Part shown: positions 17,924 to 26,999 of the stretch, one piece after another
Layout: each line of letters begins with the position of its first letter
Numbering within the stretch: the stretch's first letter is position 1
NCBI GenBank assembly: GCA_003818285.1
Contig: RPRB01000002.1
Span: 1 to 64,000, forward strand
Source of the DNA: Myxococcaceae bacterium
GTDB taxonomy: Bacteria; Myxococcota; Myxococcia; Myxococcales; Myxococcaceae
Length of the DNA stretch: 64,000 bases
Direction: 5' to 3'
Notes under the pieces: generated by a model
Told to the model about the DNA's origin: nothing
Databases searched by the model: none
The model's input: only the letters and a program-made list of their open reading frames with translations
Translations under genes and position numbers: made by a program

Positions 17924-19525
17924 ATGGGCAGCAGGCGCGTCCTGGGGAACGATCCCTTCCAGCGTGGCGCGGCGGAGCGACCGCCGGCGACGCCGCCCGT
18001 CTCGCGCTCGCCCGCGGCCCCGCCCGAGGAGGCTGCCGCGCCGGGAGCGGCTCCGGCCGTTCCCGGAGAGGCGGCAGAAAAAGGTGCGCGGCCGAAGCGG
18101 ACTGCCGGAGCTCGGGACACGGGCGGCACTTCCGGACCGCCGGATTCACGCTCCAGGACACGGACGGAGCCTGGCGGGGCCCCGCCTGCCGCGGAGGGAG
18201 GCTCGTCCTCGCGACCACCCGCCACGAAGAAGTCTCATGCCCCCGCGAGAAGCCCGGCGCACGCCGCGCCGTCCGAGCGCCCGGCCGCATCCGGTTCTCC
18301 GGGCGACCTCACCCCCGGGTCTCGACCAGAGGCTCGACCCGAACAGCCTGTCGCCACAACCGGTCCGACAACCCCGTCTGCGCTGCCCGCCCAGCAACCA
18401 CCCGCGGCGTCGCCACCCCCGCCCGTGCCTGCCGCTGCCTCCGTCGTCCCGGAGCGCGTGGCTCCTCCCCCTGGCGAGCCCGTCCCCGAGCGCGCCGAGG
18501 GGGCGACCGAGTCCCGCGGCGCCCCGCTGGCGGAGCCCGAGCCGCGAGGCCCCGCACCGGCGTCCCGCGATGGCTCTGCGCCGACGCTCACCTGGACACC
18601 GCTCCCCGAGGCTCCGTCCTCGCGGGCGCCAGAGCTGGACCGGCCGGGCGAGGCAGGCGCCGCCGGCGGCGGAGGCTCGCTGGTCGAGGCGCTCCGCGAG
18701 GCGCCCGGCCTCATCGCCGAGGCGTGGTCCGCCATCGAGGCCGCGCTGCGCGCCATTCGCGCCGGCCTGGGCACGGCGGGGGGCGAGCAGCTGGACGTGT
18801 ACGGGCGCGACGCCCGCCTCAGCGAGGCCGTCGCGCCGCTCCTCGACTTCCTCTACAGCCGCTGGTTCCGGGTGGAGGTGGAGGGCGCGGCCCACGTTCC
18901 CGCGGGGGGCGCGCTTCTCGTCGCGAACCACGCCGGGGCCCTGCCCCTGGACGGGCCGATGCTGCACGAGGCGTTGCGCCGCGAGCGCCCCGAATTGCCC
19001 GAGGCGCGCTGGCTCGCCGAGGACCAGGTCTTCTACGCCCCCCTTCTGGGAACCCTCTTCAATCGCCTCGGCGCGGTGCGGGCCTCGCCAGACAGTGCCA
19101 CCCGTCTGCTCGGCGAGGGGCGGCCGGTCCTCATCTTCCCCGAGGGCATCCAGGGCATCGGCAAGCCGTTCCGCGATCGCTACCGCCTGCAGCGCTTCGG
19201 GCGGGGAGGCTTCGTGAAGCTCGCCCTCCGGACGGGCCGGCCCATCCTGCCGGTGGCGATCATGGGCGCGGAGGAGACGCTGCCCCTGCTCGGCAAGCTC
19301 CCCGGGGGGCTCTTCGGGGTCCCCTACGTGCCGGTCACTCCCCTCGGACCCCTCCCGCTCCCGGCCAAGTGGCGCATCCGCATCGGGGAACCGATCCAGG
19401 TGCCGCCCGGGGCGAAGGAGACCGACCTCTCGGTGGTCGAGTCGCTGGTGGAGGCGACCCGGAGCACCATCGAGCACATGCTGCGCGATCTCCTCGGCGC
19501 GCGCGGCGGCGTGTTCCTCGGGTAG
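17924..19525 (+). CDS. Lysophospholipid acyltransferase-family protein with long disordered N-terminus
   Basis: A 533-residue protein. Residues 1-235 are extremely Pro/Ala/Ser/Arg-rich and look disordered. Residues about 300-525 form a PlsC-like acyltransferase of the LPLAT_MGAT type: NHAGALPLDG (His about 336, with H-x6-D instead of H-x4-D), then VLIFPEGIQGIGKPF and RPILPVAIMGAE. It would transfer acyl groups to a lipid at the membrane. GAGGAG lies just upstream of the ATG, inside the end of the SDR gene, so the two genes form an operon. The N-terminal extension may be a partner-binding or localisation segment (inference). Confidence 0.87.
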   Translation: MGSRRVLGNDPFQRGAAERPPATPPVSRSPAAPPEEAAAPGAAPAVPGEAAEKGARPKRTAGARDTGGTSGPPDSRSRTRTEPGGAPPAAEGGSSSRPPATKKSHAPARSPAHAAPSERPAASGSPGDLTPGSRPEARPEQPVATTGPTTPSALPAQQPPAASPPPPVPAAASVVPERVAPPPGEPVPERAEGATESRGAPLAEPEPRGPAPASRDGSAPTLTWTPLPEAPSSRAPELDRPGEAGAAGGGGSLVEALREAPGLIAEAWSAIEAALRAIRAGLGTAGGEQLDVYGRDARLSEAVAPLLDFLYSRWFRVEVEGAAHVPAGGALLVANHAGALPLDGPMLHEALRRERPELPEARWLAEDQVFYAPLLGTLFNRLGAVRASPDSATRLLGEGRPVLIFPEGIQGIGKPFRDRYRLQRFGRGGFVKLALRTGRPILPVAIMGAEETLPLLGKLPGGLFGVPYVPVTPLGPLPLPAKWRIRIGEPIQVPPGAKETDLSVVESLVEATRSTIEHMLRDLLGARGGVFLG

Positions 19526-19599
19526 GCAAGGTGATCTCTTCCTGGGCGTGCCGCACCGGGCGCTGAGGGTCGGGCCCGAACTCGGCTAATCTGCCGCGC

Positions 19600-19896
19600 G
19601 TGGCCTCCCGGGAACCCACTGCGCTCGCGGCGCTCCTCCCCGACGTCCTCGGCCGGCTCGTCCGCGACGGACGAGGCGGCGCGGCGCTCGGCGCGCTCTG
19701 GCCGCGGGTGCAGGGCGCGGTGATCGGAGCCCAGAGCCGGCCGGTGGAGCTCGTGGACGGCGTCCTCCGGGTCGACGTGCGGGGCGCCACGTGGCGCGCG
19801 ACGCTCCAGGCCCAGGAGACGGTTCTCCGCGAGCGCTGGAACGCCGCGGTGGCCAGCGCGCCCATCCGCCGCATCGAGTTCCGACTCGCTCCGTGA
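19600..19896 (+). CDS. DUF721 (DciA-like) protein
   Basis: A 98-residue protein from a GTG start. The pattern WPRVQGAVIGAQSRPVEL, then DGVLRVDVRGATWRATLQAQ and a closing RIEFRLAP strand, matches the DUF721 family that includes DciA, the helicase-loading partner of DnaB in most bacteria without DnaC. Whether this short form is the functional DciA is unproven. Its stop overlaps the GTG of the next gene. Confidence 0.75.
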   Translation: MASREPTALAALLPDVLGRLVRDGRGGAALGALWPRVQGAVIGAQSRPVELVDGVLRVDVRGATWRATLQAQETVLRERWNAAVASAPIRRIEFRLAP

Positions 19897-21410
19897 CCCT
19901 CTTTCTCTCCCTGCTTCTCCTCGCCGCGCCCGGCCCGGCCGCGACCGCGCCTCCCAGCGCCGAGGTGGCCGATGCCGAGGCAAGGGCGATGCTCCACGTG
20001 CGGCAGAGCTTCGAGCGGGTCGGCCGCTCGGCGCCGGTCAGCGACCCGGCGCTCAGCCAGGCGGCGCGGACCCTCGCCCGGGAGGCCCTCCTCGCCACCG
20101 CCGGAGCGGCCAGCGGGACGCGCATCGGCCTGGCACTCTCCGAGGCCGGCGGCTGGGACCCCAATCCGAGGCTGGTGCTCATCCGCAGCTGGCCCACCCA
20201 GACGACGGTCCAGGCCTTCCTCCAGCGGAAGGACTTCAGCTCCGAGCCGGCGACCCACGCCGGCCTGGCGGTGGCTGCCGATGACGACCACACGGTGCTC
20301 GCCCTGCTCCTCGCGGACCGCAAGGCGATGGTCCAGCCGTTCCCGCGGAAGGTGGAGAAGGCTCCCTCCCGCCAGCGGCTGTGCTTCGAGCTCCGCGCCC
20401 CGCTCACCCGGCCGTCGGTGTACGTCACCCGTCCCTCGGGCGCGGTGGACCGTCTGCAGGACATCTCCAGCCGCGGCGCGAGCCACTGTGTCCCGGTGAT
20501 GTTCCCCGTGAACGGCCGCCACGCGCTCGAGGTCCTGGGCGATGGGGCCGAGGGACCCGAGGTCGCGGCGATGTTCACGGTGGACGTGGGGCCGGTCGCT
20601 CCTTCCGTCGCGGCCGGGGCTGCGGGCGGTCCCGAGCCCGGCTCGCCGGCCGAGGCCCGGACCCGGCTGCTGGTGCGGGTGAATGCGCTCCGGGCGGCGG
20701 CGAGCGTGCCCGCCGTGCAGGCCGACCCGCGGCTGGACGCGGTGGCCCAGGCCTACGCCGACCGGATGGCCACCCAGAGGTTCTTCGCCCACGTCTCTCC
20801 GGACGGTGACGCACTCCCGGACCGTCTCGAGCAGGCCGGCTACGCTTACCAGGCGTCGGGCGAGAACCTGGGCATGGCCTCCGGTCCGCTCGCCGCCCAC
20901 GCCGCCATCGAGGAGAGCCCGGGGCACCGGAAGAACCTGCTCGACCCCGCCTTCGAGCGCGTGGGGTTCGGGCTGGCGCGCCAGACGCGCGACGGCGGCG
21001 CCGGTTCCGACGTGCTGCTGGTGGAGCTGCTGGCCACCCCCGCCAGGTCGGGTGTGGACCCCGTGGCCTCGGCCTACGCCCGGCTCACCGCCGAGCGCGC
21101 GGCGCTGAAGCTTCCGGCGCTGCAGCGGAGCGCGGCCCTGGAGGACATCGCCATCCGGCAGGCCCGCGCGGCGCTCGCCCGCGACGATCCCCGGGCGCCG
21201 GACATCGACAGCCAGGTGTTCGGCTCGCTCTCCGAGGCACGGACGGCGTCGGCAGACCTGTACGTCGCCCGCGACCTCGCGGCTCTGCCGCCCTCGCGAG
21301 GGCTCAAGGAAGCGCGCTACTCGCTGGTGGGCATCGGCGCGGTGCGCGGCGACTCGCCCACCTACGGGAAGGGGCGCTACTGGGTGGTCGTCATCTACGC
21401 CGGGTTGTGA
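19893..21410 (+). CDS. Exported CAP-domain (SCP/PR1-like) protein
   Basis: A 505-residue protein from a GTG overlapping the upstream stop. It has a signal peptide (LFLSLLLLAAPGPAAT). The centre (about 255-375) is a CAP/SCP domain: RVNALRAAASVP, FFAHVSPDG, GENLGMA and ESPGHRKNLLDP with the expected His and Glu residues. The flanking N-terminal part is beta-rich with a pair of cysteines, and the C-terminal part repeats an ARLTAERAALKLPALQ helix like a second degenerate CAP half. Bacterial CAP proteins are secreted; their activity is largely unknown. Confidence 0.85.
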   Translation: MTLFLSLLLLAAPGPAATAPPSAEVADAEARAMLHVRQSFERVGRSAPVSDPALSQAARTLAREALLATAGAASGTRIGLALSEAGGWDPNPRLVLIRSWPTQTTVQAFLQRKDFSSEPATHAGLAVAADDDHTVLALLLADRKAMVQPFPRKVEKAPSRQRLCFELRAPLTRPSVYVTRPSGAVDRLQDISSRGASHCVPVMFPVNGRHALEVLGDGAEGPEVAAMFTVDVGPVAPSVAAGAAGGPEPGSPAEARTRLLVRVNALRAAASVPAVQADPRLDAVAQAYADRMATQRFFAHVSPDGDALPDRLEQAGYAYQASGENLGMASGPLAAHAAIEESPGHRKNLLDPAFERVGFGLARQTRDGGAGSDVLLVELLATPARSGVDPVASAYARLTAERAALKLPALQRSAALEDIAIRQARAALARDDPRAPDIDSQVFGSLSEARTASADLYVARDLAALPPSRGLKEARYSLVGIGAVRGDSPTYGKGRYWVVVIYAGL

Positions 21411-21441
21411 GCCTGGACGGGCGAGTCGGCCCGGCGAGGCG

Positions 21442-21675
21442 TCAGATCGCCCGACGCTGCGTGGCGTACGCCTCGATGCCGAGGGCGGGCGCAGCCACCG
21501 TGGCATAGAGCGGACACTTCACGCAGGTGAAGCTCTGCCAGCCCCTGCGCACGGCCTCGTCGAGGCAGTGGTCATAGTGGGCGCAGTTCAGGTTCCGATG
21601 GACCTCGACCCCTGCACGCTTGGGTCCTGCCTCAGGGTTGATCGTCTGCGGCAGATCGGTCGGGCACGGTTTCAT
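21442..21675 (-). CDS. Small Cys-rich protein, possible zinc site
   Basis: A 77-residue protein from the ATG at 21675, with GGAG ten bases upstream. The C-terminal half has C-x5-C (NCAHYDHC) and C-x2-C (FTCVKCPLY), a spacing that suits a metal site or a small zinc ribbon. No membrane segment and no family recognised. It is convergent with the CAP-domain gene and divergent from the transglycosylase gene. Confidence 0.6.
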   Translation of the reverse strand: MKPCPTDLPQTINPEAGPKRAGVEVHRNLNCAHYDHCLDEAVRRGWQSFTCVKCPLYATVAAPALGIEAYATQRRAI

Positions 21676-21934
21676 CGGCTGTCTCCACGGAAGACGTCGA
21701 GAATGGGCCTCGAGGGGGCGTGCAGGACACGAACGAAGCTGACCGGTGATGGAGCTGCTCCCCTCGCCTCCCCGGGGCGTACCCGGAGTCCGCGGTGGTT
21801 TATGCGGTGCCACATTCCGATGTCAAACCAGGGTCGGCGCGGTGCGCGCACCTCAGCCGGCACGCCGGCACGCAATCCGGCCAACCCACGAGGAGGACAA
21901 GGGTCGGCGGGGCGTGCGACCATGCACCTCCCTC

Positions 21935-24130
21935 ATGGTGCCCGCTTCTCGTGGTCCCCGGACGCGCCCGCGTGGGCGTGCCCGCCGGCTCCTCCATGCC
22001 GGGCGGTGCCTCGTCCTCTGGGCCTCGCTGGCCGCTCCGGGCGCCTTGGGGCAGTCCGAGCGCCTGCTTGAGGCGACTCGCCTGCAGCAGGCCTCGGCGG
22101 TGGAGATGGCTCGGGCCGAGCTGGCGGCCTGTACCCGCAAGGGTTGCGCCCAGGCCCCCCAGCTCTCGCTCCTGGTGGGGTCTCTTCTCCTCTCCCGGGG
22201 GGATGCCCGGGAGGCGCTGACCCAGCTGCGAAAGCACCCCGCGCCGCCCTTGCTCGCGCCCTACCGGAGCTTCGCCATCGGCCAGGCGCTCTTCTACACC
22301 CGCGATTTCAGGGCAGCTGCCCAGGCCTTCCAGGAGGCCGCCACCGCCACGGGGGTGGTGGCGAATCGTGCGGTCGCAAGGGCCGGGGAGGCGCTGCTGC
22401 GCGCCGGGGAGGCGGGGCAGGCGCTCCCGCTGCTCGAGCGGGCCCTGGGGGCCCTGGGAGGCCCGGAGCTGCTCTCGGCGCGGTCCGAGGCCCGGGCAGC
22501 CCTGGGGGACCTGGCAGGGGCTCAGGCGGACCTCCACACGCTCATGGTGCGCTACCCCCGGTCGCAGGCAGCGATGGACGCCGACGCGGAGCTGCGAGGG
22601 AGCTCGGCCCCCGCGGTGGCGCTCACCCTGGACGAGCGGCTGCAGCGCACCCGGGTGTTCCTCGATTCCGGGGACCCGAAGCTGGCCCTCGCCGAGCTGG
22701 ACCGCAGCGAGACCAACGGTCTGGTCCCCGACGCCGGCTCGAGGGCGGAGGTGGCCCTGCTCCGGGCTCAGGCATTCTTCGCGCTCAACCGGGTTCCGGA
22801 CGCCGAGGAGGCTCTCCAGGTCGCCTCGTCCGGCCCGCCGGCGACGGCAGCCGAGGCGATGCTGGTCCGGGCCCGGCGGCTGCTGAAGCTGGACGAGCAC
22901 GACAAGGCGATCGAGCGGCTCCAGGAGATCTCGAAGAAGTTTGCCGGTGAGCCGGCGTCGGAGGAGGCGGACTACTTCCTCGGGTGGCTGGCGCTCCAGG
23001 AAGGAAAGCTCCAGGCGGCGGCGGAGGCGCTGGAGAACTTCGAGAGGAGGCACCCCGAATCACGGCGGCGCGACGAGGCGTGCTTCTTCCGGGCGCTGGC
23101 GCAGATCCGCAACGCGAACTGGTCGGAGGCGGACCGGGCGCTGCGCGAGCTTCAGGAACGCTATCCCCGGAGCGGGATGGTCCCCCAGGCGAAGTACTGG
23201 CGGGTGCGGGTGAAGCACCTCGCCGGGGGCAAGCCGGTCGACGACTACCAGGACATCCTGAAGCTCTATCCGCAGACGTTCTACGGACTGCTGGCGCAGG
23301 AGCGGCTGCGCGAGCTCGGGGCCAAGCCGGAGCCGATCTTCACCGAGCGGCCGCGCCTCTCGACCAAGGTCGCGGCGGCCCCGGAGCTGGCGCTCCCTCG
23401 GGCGCTGGCGAGCGCGGGGCTGTGGCGCGAGTCGGCGGAGGAGCTGCGGGCGCGTCTCGGGGCGGTGCACACCCCGGACGCGGCGCTCCGGGTGGGCACC
23501 TCGCTGGCGCGGGTGGGCGAGGCCTGGGCGGCGTATCACCTCGCCAACCGGCTCCTCTGGGGGAAGGCCTACGCCCAGAAGGATCCCGCGGCGCTCGCTC
23601 TCCTCTACCCGCGGCCCTACGGGAGCCACGTGGACGAGACGGCGCGGGCGCAGGGGGTCCACTCCTCGCTGCTCTACGCCATCATGCGCCGGGAGAGCGC
23701 GTTCCGGCCGGACCGGCTGAGCGCGGCCAGGGCGCGGGGGCTGATGCAGCTGATGGCCCGGACGGCGAGCGCCATCGCGCGGGAGCTGCAGCGCGATCCA
23801 CCCGAGCCCGACGAGCTCTACCGGCCGGAGCTGAACCTGGATCTGTCCGCCTGGTACGTCGGCCAGCTGGCGAAGCGCTTCGTGCACCCGGTGCTGATCG
23901 CGGCGGCGTACAACGCCGGGCCCAGCGTCACCCTCAAGTGGACCAGCGAGATCGGCTCGATGCCGGTGGACCTCTTCGTCGAGTCGATGCCCTTCAAGGA
24001 GACCCGGGCCTACGTGAAGCAGGTCGTCGCCGACGACTACCTCTACCAGTCGTTCTACGGCGGCGGCTCGGACGCGCGGCGGCTGGCGATGACCCTGCCG
24101 AAGCCGGCGTCGAGCGGGATCGAGTTCTAG
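21935..24130 (+). CDS. Soluble lytic murein transglycosylase with TPR domain
   Basis: About 731 residues. A basic N-terminus and hydrophobic stretch (LVLWASLAAPGALGQ) form a signal peptide. Residues about 60-520 are tetratricopeptide-like helices (for example LLVSGLAL-type repeats; AEALENFERRHPESRRRDEA). The C-terminal Slt domain (about 570-720) has catalytic Glu587 in MRRESAF, then ARGLMQLM and AAYNAGP. It cleaves peptidoglycan glycan strands in the periplasm with anhydro-sugar formation. The start is uncertain: ATG 21935 was chosen, but GTG 21914, with AGGAGG at 21891, is also possible. Confidence 0.92.
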   Translation: MVPASRGPRTRPRGRARRLLHAGRCLVLWASLAAPGALGQSERLLEATRLQQASAVEMARAELAACTRKGCAQAPQLSLLVGSLLLSRGDAREALTQLRKHPAPPLLAPYRSFAIGQALFYTRDFRAAAQAFQEAATATGVVANRAVARAGEALLRAGEAGQALPLLERALGALGGPELLSARSEARAALGDLAGAQADLHTLMVRYPRSQAAMDADAELRGSSAPAVALTLDERLQRTRVFLDSGDPKLALAELDRSETNGLVPDAGSRAEVALLRAQAFFALNRVPDAEEALQVASSGPPATAAEAMLVRARRLLKLDEHDKAIERLQEISKKFAGEPASEEADYFLGWLALQEGKLQAAAEALENFERRHPESRRRDEACFFRALAQIRNANWSEADRALRELQERYPRSGMVPQAKYWRVRVKHLAGGKPVDDYQDILKLYPQTFYGLLAQERLRELGAKPEPIFTERPRLSTKVAAAPELALPRALASAGLWRESAEELRARLGAVHTPDAALRVGTSLARVGEAWAAYHLANRLLWGKAYAQKDPAALALLYPRPYGSHVDETARAQGVHSSLLYAIMRRESAFRPDRLSAARARGLMQLMARTASAIARELQRDPPEPDELYRPELNLDLSAWYVGQLAKRFVHPVLIAAAYNAGPSVTLKWTSEIGSMPVDLFVESMPFKETRAYVKQVVADDYLYQSFYGGGSDARRLAMTLPKPASSGIEF

Positions 24131-24191
24131 GCGCGGCCGGTCCGGACGGCCAAGCCGGGGTCACCTTCCAGGCCGTTGCCGGCCGTGTCCC

Positions 24192-25106
24192 TCAGCCCGT
24201 CCGGATGCGCGCATACGCGACGGCGATGTCCGCCGCGACGCGGGCGTTCCTCGCCAGCAGCGCCACGTTCGCCTGGAGCGTCCGCCCGCCGGTCGCCTCC
24301 ACCAGCCTCGAGAGCAGGAACGGGGTCACCGCCTTTCCGGTGACACCCTGCCGCCTCGCCTCGGCCTCCGCGGCTAGGAGCGCGCGATCCAGCTCGTCCT
24401 TGTCGAGCGCCACCTCGGGCGGGGGCGGCACGGTCAGGACGATGGCCTGTGGGAGCCCGAGCCGGTCGCGCTGCGCGTGGAGCGCCTCGGCCGCGAGCTC
24501 CGGGGTGTCGGCGCGGTGCTCGAGCCGGAGCCCCGAGCGGTCCGCGTAGAACGCCGGGAACTCGCTCACCCCGAAGCCGAGCACCGGAACCCCGAGCGCC
24601 TCCAGCGCCTCGAGCGTCCGGGGCAGGTCGAGCACGCTCTTCGCCCCGGTGCACACCACCATCCCGGGGTACCGGGCCAGCGCGCAGAGATCGGCCGAGA
24701 CGTCCAGCGCCTCGCCGCGGTGAACCCCGCCGATGCCCCCGGTGGCGAAGACGGGGAGCCCGCACGCGGCGGCCACCGCGCAGGTCGCGCTCACCGTGGT
24801 CCCGCCGGTCGCCCGCTGCAGCGCCGCCGAGGCCAGCTCCCCCACCCCGACCTTCCACCGGCGCTCCGGGCCCACCGCCAGGCGCCGCACCTCGTCCGCC
24901 GAGAGCCCGCAGCGCACCATCCCGTCGACGACGGCCACGACCGCCGGCACCGCCCCGGCCCGTCGCACCGCCTCCTCGCAGGCCCGCGCGGCCTCGAGGC
25001 TGACCGGGAAAGGCAGCCCCTGGGCGATGACCGAGGACTCGAGCACCACGATGGGCCCACCGGCGGCCCGGGCCTGCTCCACTTCCTCGGAGAGCCGGAC
25101 CTCCAT
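24192..25106 (-). CDS. psuG: Pseudouridine-5'-phosphate glycosidase
   Basis: A 304-residue PsuG, which splits pseudouridine 5'-phosphate into uracil and ribose 5-phosphate in pseudouridine breakdown. Recognised from VLESSVIAQGLP (Glu about 23), ATGGIGGVHRG, DVSADL and CTGAKSVLDLP with the likely Schiff-base Lys, plus LGFGVSEFPAFY and TPFLL. No pseudouridine kinase gene (psuK) is adjacent. The ATG overlaps the stop of the upstream gene (TGATG), so expression is probably coupled. Confidence 0.92.
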   Translation of the reverse strand: MEVRLSEEVEQARAAGGPIVVLESSVIAQGLPFPVSLEAARACEEAVRRAGAVPAVVAVVDGMVRCGLSADEVRRLAVGPERRWKVGVGELASAALQRATGGTTVSATCAVAAACGLPVFATGGIGGVHRGEALDVSADLCALARYPGMVVCTGAKSVLDLPRTLEALEALGVPVLGFGVSEFPAFYADRSGLRLEHRADTPELAAEALHAQRDRLGLPQAIVLTVPPPPEVALDKDELDRALLAAEAEARRQGVTGKAVTPFLLSRLVEATGGRTLQANVALLARNARVAADIAVAYARIRTG

Positions 25107-26305
25107 CAGCTCGGGCGCTCCGCGAGGAGCACGCCCTGCATTTCCTCGTCGTCGAGCGGCCGCCCGTCGCGTCCCATGGCCACCGCGTTGACGCTGTCCT
25201 CGTCGATCTCCACTGCCGCGCCCTTCCGCCACTCGGTGGTCTGGGCGGCCCCGTCCACCAGCTTCCCGGTGATCCGGGTCTCCTCCCAGGTTAGAACCTC
25301 GAGCCAGAGATTCTCCTGGACCGCGTCTCCGTCGGGGTGAGTCTCGAAGGGCGCGCGGACCAGGAAGGTGAGCGGCTCCATGAGCCCCCGCCGATGGAAG
25401 CGCGCCTTGAACGCCGGCCGGAGCCGCGCCGCCTGGCTGGCCAGCGCCTCGGAGCGGCTGGGGTCCTCCTGCTCGAACCGGCTCCGGTAGGGCCGGAGCA
25501 GCTCGGAGGTGGTGTGGCGCCCCTCCGGAGAGACGACGGTCCAGTACTCGCCCTCGTGCCCCTCGAAGGTATCGGGCGACACCCGAAGGATGCCGTGCCG
25601 CGCCTCCTCCGACGAGACGAGCATGAACGCCTCGCCGTTGCTCGTCTCCATCGGAGTCCGCGCCGTGGGTCCCTCGCCGAACGCGAGGTCGGTGCACAGC
25701 TCGTGGAGGAAGCTTTCCGCCGGGAGCAGGTCCTCCTCCGAGAGCTGGAAGATCTCCACGTCGCGCTGTCCGAACTTCGCCATCCCGTGGGAGTGGACCC
25801 AGAGGGGGGCGTCACCGGGCGCGGCCGGGACCGGATGCAGGGTGACGTGGTCGCGGATGTCGAAGTCGAGCTCGGTGATCTCCCGGATGTCCTCCTCCTC
25901 GTGGACCTTGAAGGCGCTCGCGTCGACCAGGACACCTTCCCGGTGCTCGAGGAGCCCTCGGGCGCACCAGAGGGCCTCGAAGACCCCCACCGTCGGCTGG
26001 CTGCCGGGCGGCGTGTCGTACCCGAGCCGATAGAGGCCCCGGGCTCGCCGGAGTCGGGCGTGGGCCGCCTCGCTGCCGTTGAGGAGCTCGGGCGTCCAGC
26101 CCAGGGGCGTCTCCAGGGCCTCGAACCGGACCGCGATCTCCGCCTCGGCCGAGCGGAGCCGGAAGCTCCCCGGCGCCTCGTCCAGCTCCACGGTGACCTC
26201 GTCGGTCTCGAACGCCTCCCCGATCGCCTCCGGGCCGAGCGGCTCGGCCTCCTCGGTGGCGACGATGTAGACCTCCTTCACGGCGCGGGGACTCCCTTCA
26301 GCCAT
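25106..26305 (-). CDS. Hypothetical protein with DUF2314-like C-terminus
   Basis: A 399-residue acidic cytoplasmic protein. The middle has LWVHSHGMAKFGQRDVEIF, and the C-terminal 80 residues (ENLWLEVLTWEE, ITGKLVDGA, KGAAVEIDEDSVNAV) resemble DUF2314. The middle motif recalls DUF4026-type proteins, which combine with DUF2314; both labels are tentative. The ATG at 26305 has no clear ribosome site; a GTG at 26281 with GAAGGGAG upstream is an alternative. It shares a TGATG junction with psuG, so they form an operon, though a functional link is not obvious. Confidence 0.65.
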   Translation of the reverse strand: MAEGSPRAVKEVYIVATEEAEPLGPEAIGEAFETDEVTVELDEAPGSFRLRSAEAEIAVRFEALETPLGWTPELLNGSEAAHARLRRARGLYRLGYDTPPGSQPTVGVFEALWCARGLLEHREGVLVDASAFKVHEEEDIREITELDFDIRDHVTLHPVPAAPGDAPLWVHSHGMAKFGQRDVEIFQLSEEDLLPAESFLHELCTDLAFGEGPTARTPMETSNGEAFMLVSSEEARHGILRVSPDTFEGHEGEYWTVVSPEGRHTTSELLRPYRSRFEQEDPSRSEALASQAARLRPAFKARFHRRGLMEPLTFLVRAPFETHPDGDAVQENLWLEVLTWEETRITGKLVDGAAQTTEWRKGAAVEIDEDSVNAVAMGRDGRPLDDEEMQGVLLAERPS

Positions 26306-26405
26306 AGGGTGATTCGGACGCGCTGGAACCGACTACAGCACCGGGGGCCGCGGCCGGACAGGGCGGGCCGGTGGATTCGTCTCGTGTAGACTCACCTCCG
26401 GCCGC

Positions 26406-26999
26406 ATGCGACCACCCGGACGGAACTTGCCGCCCCACCAAGCCGCGCTGCTCGCCGGGCGCACGGTGAGCGCGACCCGTGGGGAGGAGGTCGAGCTGGA
26501 CGAGGACGGGCTCCCGCTCCAGACGCGGCTCCGCGCCGGCGCCGAGAGCACCGCCCTCAACGTGGTGGCCATCCTCCGGGAGACCTGGGAGGACTTCCGC
26601 AACGCCGACCGGTACTTCAAGGTGAAGGCGACAATCCTCGGGGCCTGGCTGGTGCTGAGCATGGCCGGCGCGTTCGTCGCCTGCCCCGGGACGCCCACCG
26701 TCCTCGGCCCGAGCCGCTCGCTGGGAGCGCGGCTGATCATGGGCGAGCAGCCCGAGCATCCCGCCTACGTTCTCTCCAACGAGAGTGACCGGGCCTGGGA
26801 GGAGGTGGTGGTCGTGGTGAACCACTCCTACCGCGCGGCGATCAGTCACGTGGAGCCCCGCGCCTTCGTCACCATCACCCCCAAGCAGCTCATGGGCGAC
26901 AACGGGAAGCTCGCCCCCTTCAACCTCAAGGCGACGGACATCGAGCTGCACACCCGCAAGGGCAGCGTCCTGCTCCTCAAGGACGGCCAGCCGCAGTGA
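26406..26999 (+). CDS. Hypothetical single-pass membrane protein
   Basis: A 197-residue protein. A cytoplasmic N-terminal part (about 75 residues, with LRETWEDFRNADRYFKVK just before the membrane) is followed by one helix (TILGAWLVLSMAGAFVA) and an extracytoplasmic beta-rich domain (AYVLSNESDRAWEEVVVVVN; ISHVEPRAFVTITPKQL). No family name recognised. Its stop overlaps the GTG of the decayed gene at 26996. Confidence 0.75.
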   Translation: MRPPGRNLPPHQAALLAGRTVSATRGEEVELDEDGLPLQTRLRAGAESTALNVVAILRETWEDFRNADRYFKVKATILGAWLVLSMAGAFVACPGTPTVLGPSRSLGARLIMGEQPEHPAYVLSNESDRAWEEVVVVVNHSYRAAISHVEPRAFVTITPKQLMGDNGKLAPFNLKATDIELHTRKGSVLLLKDGQPQ

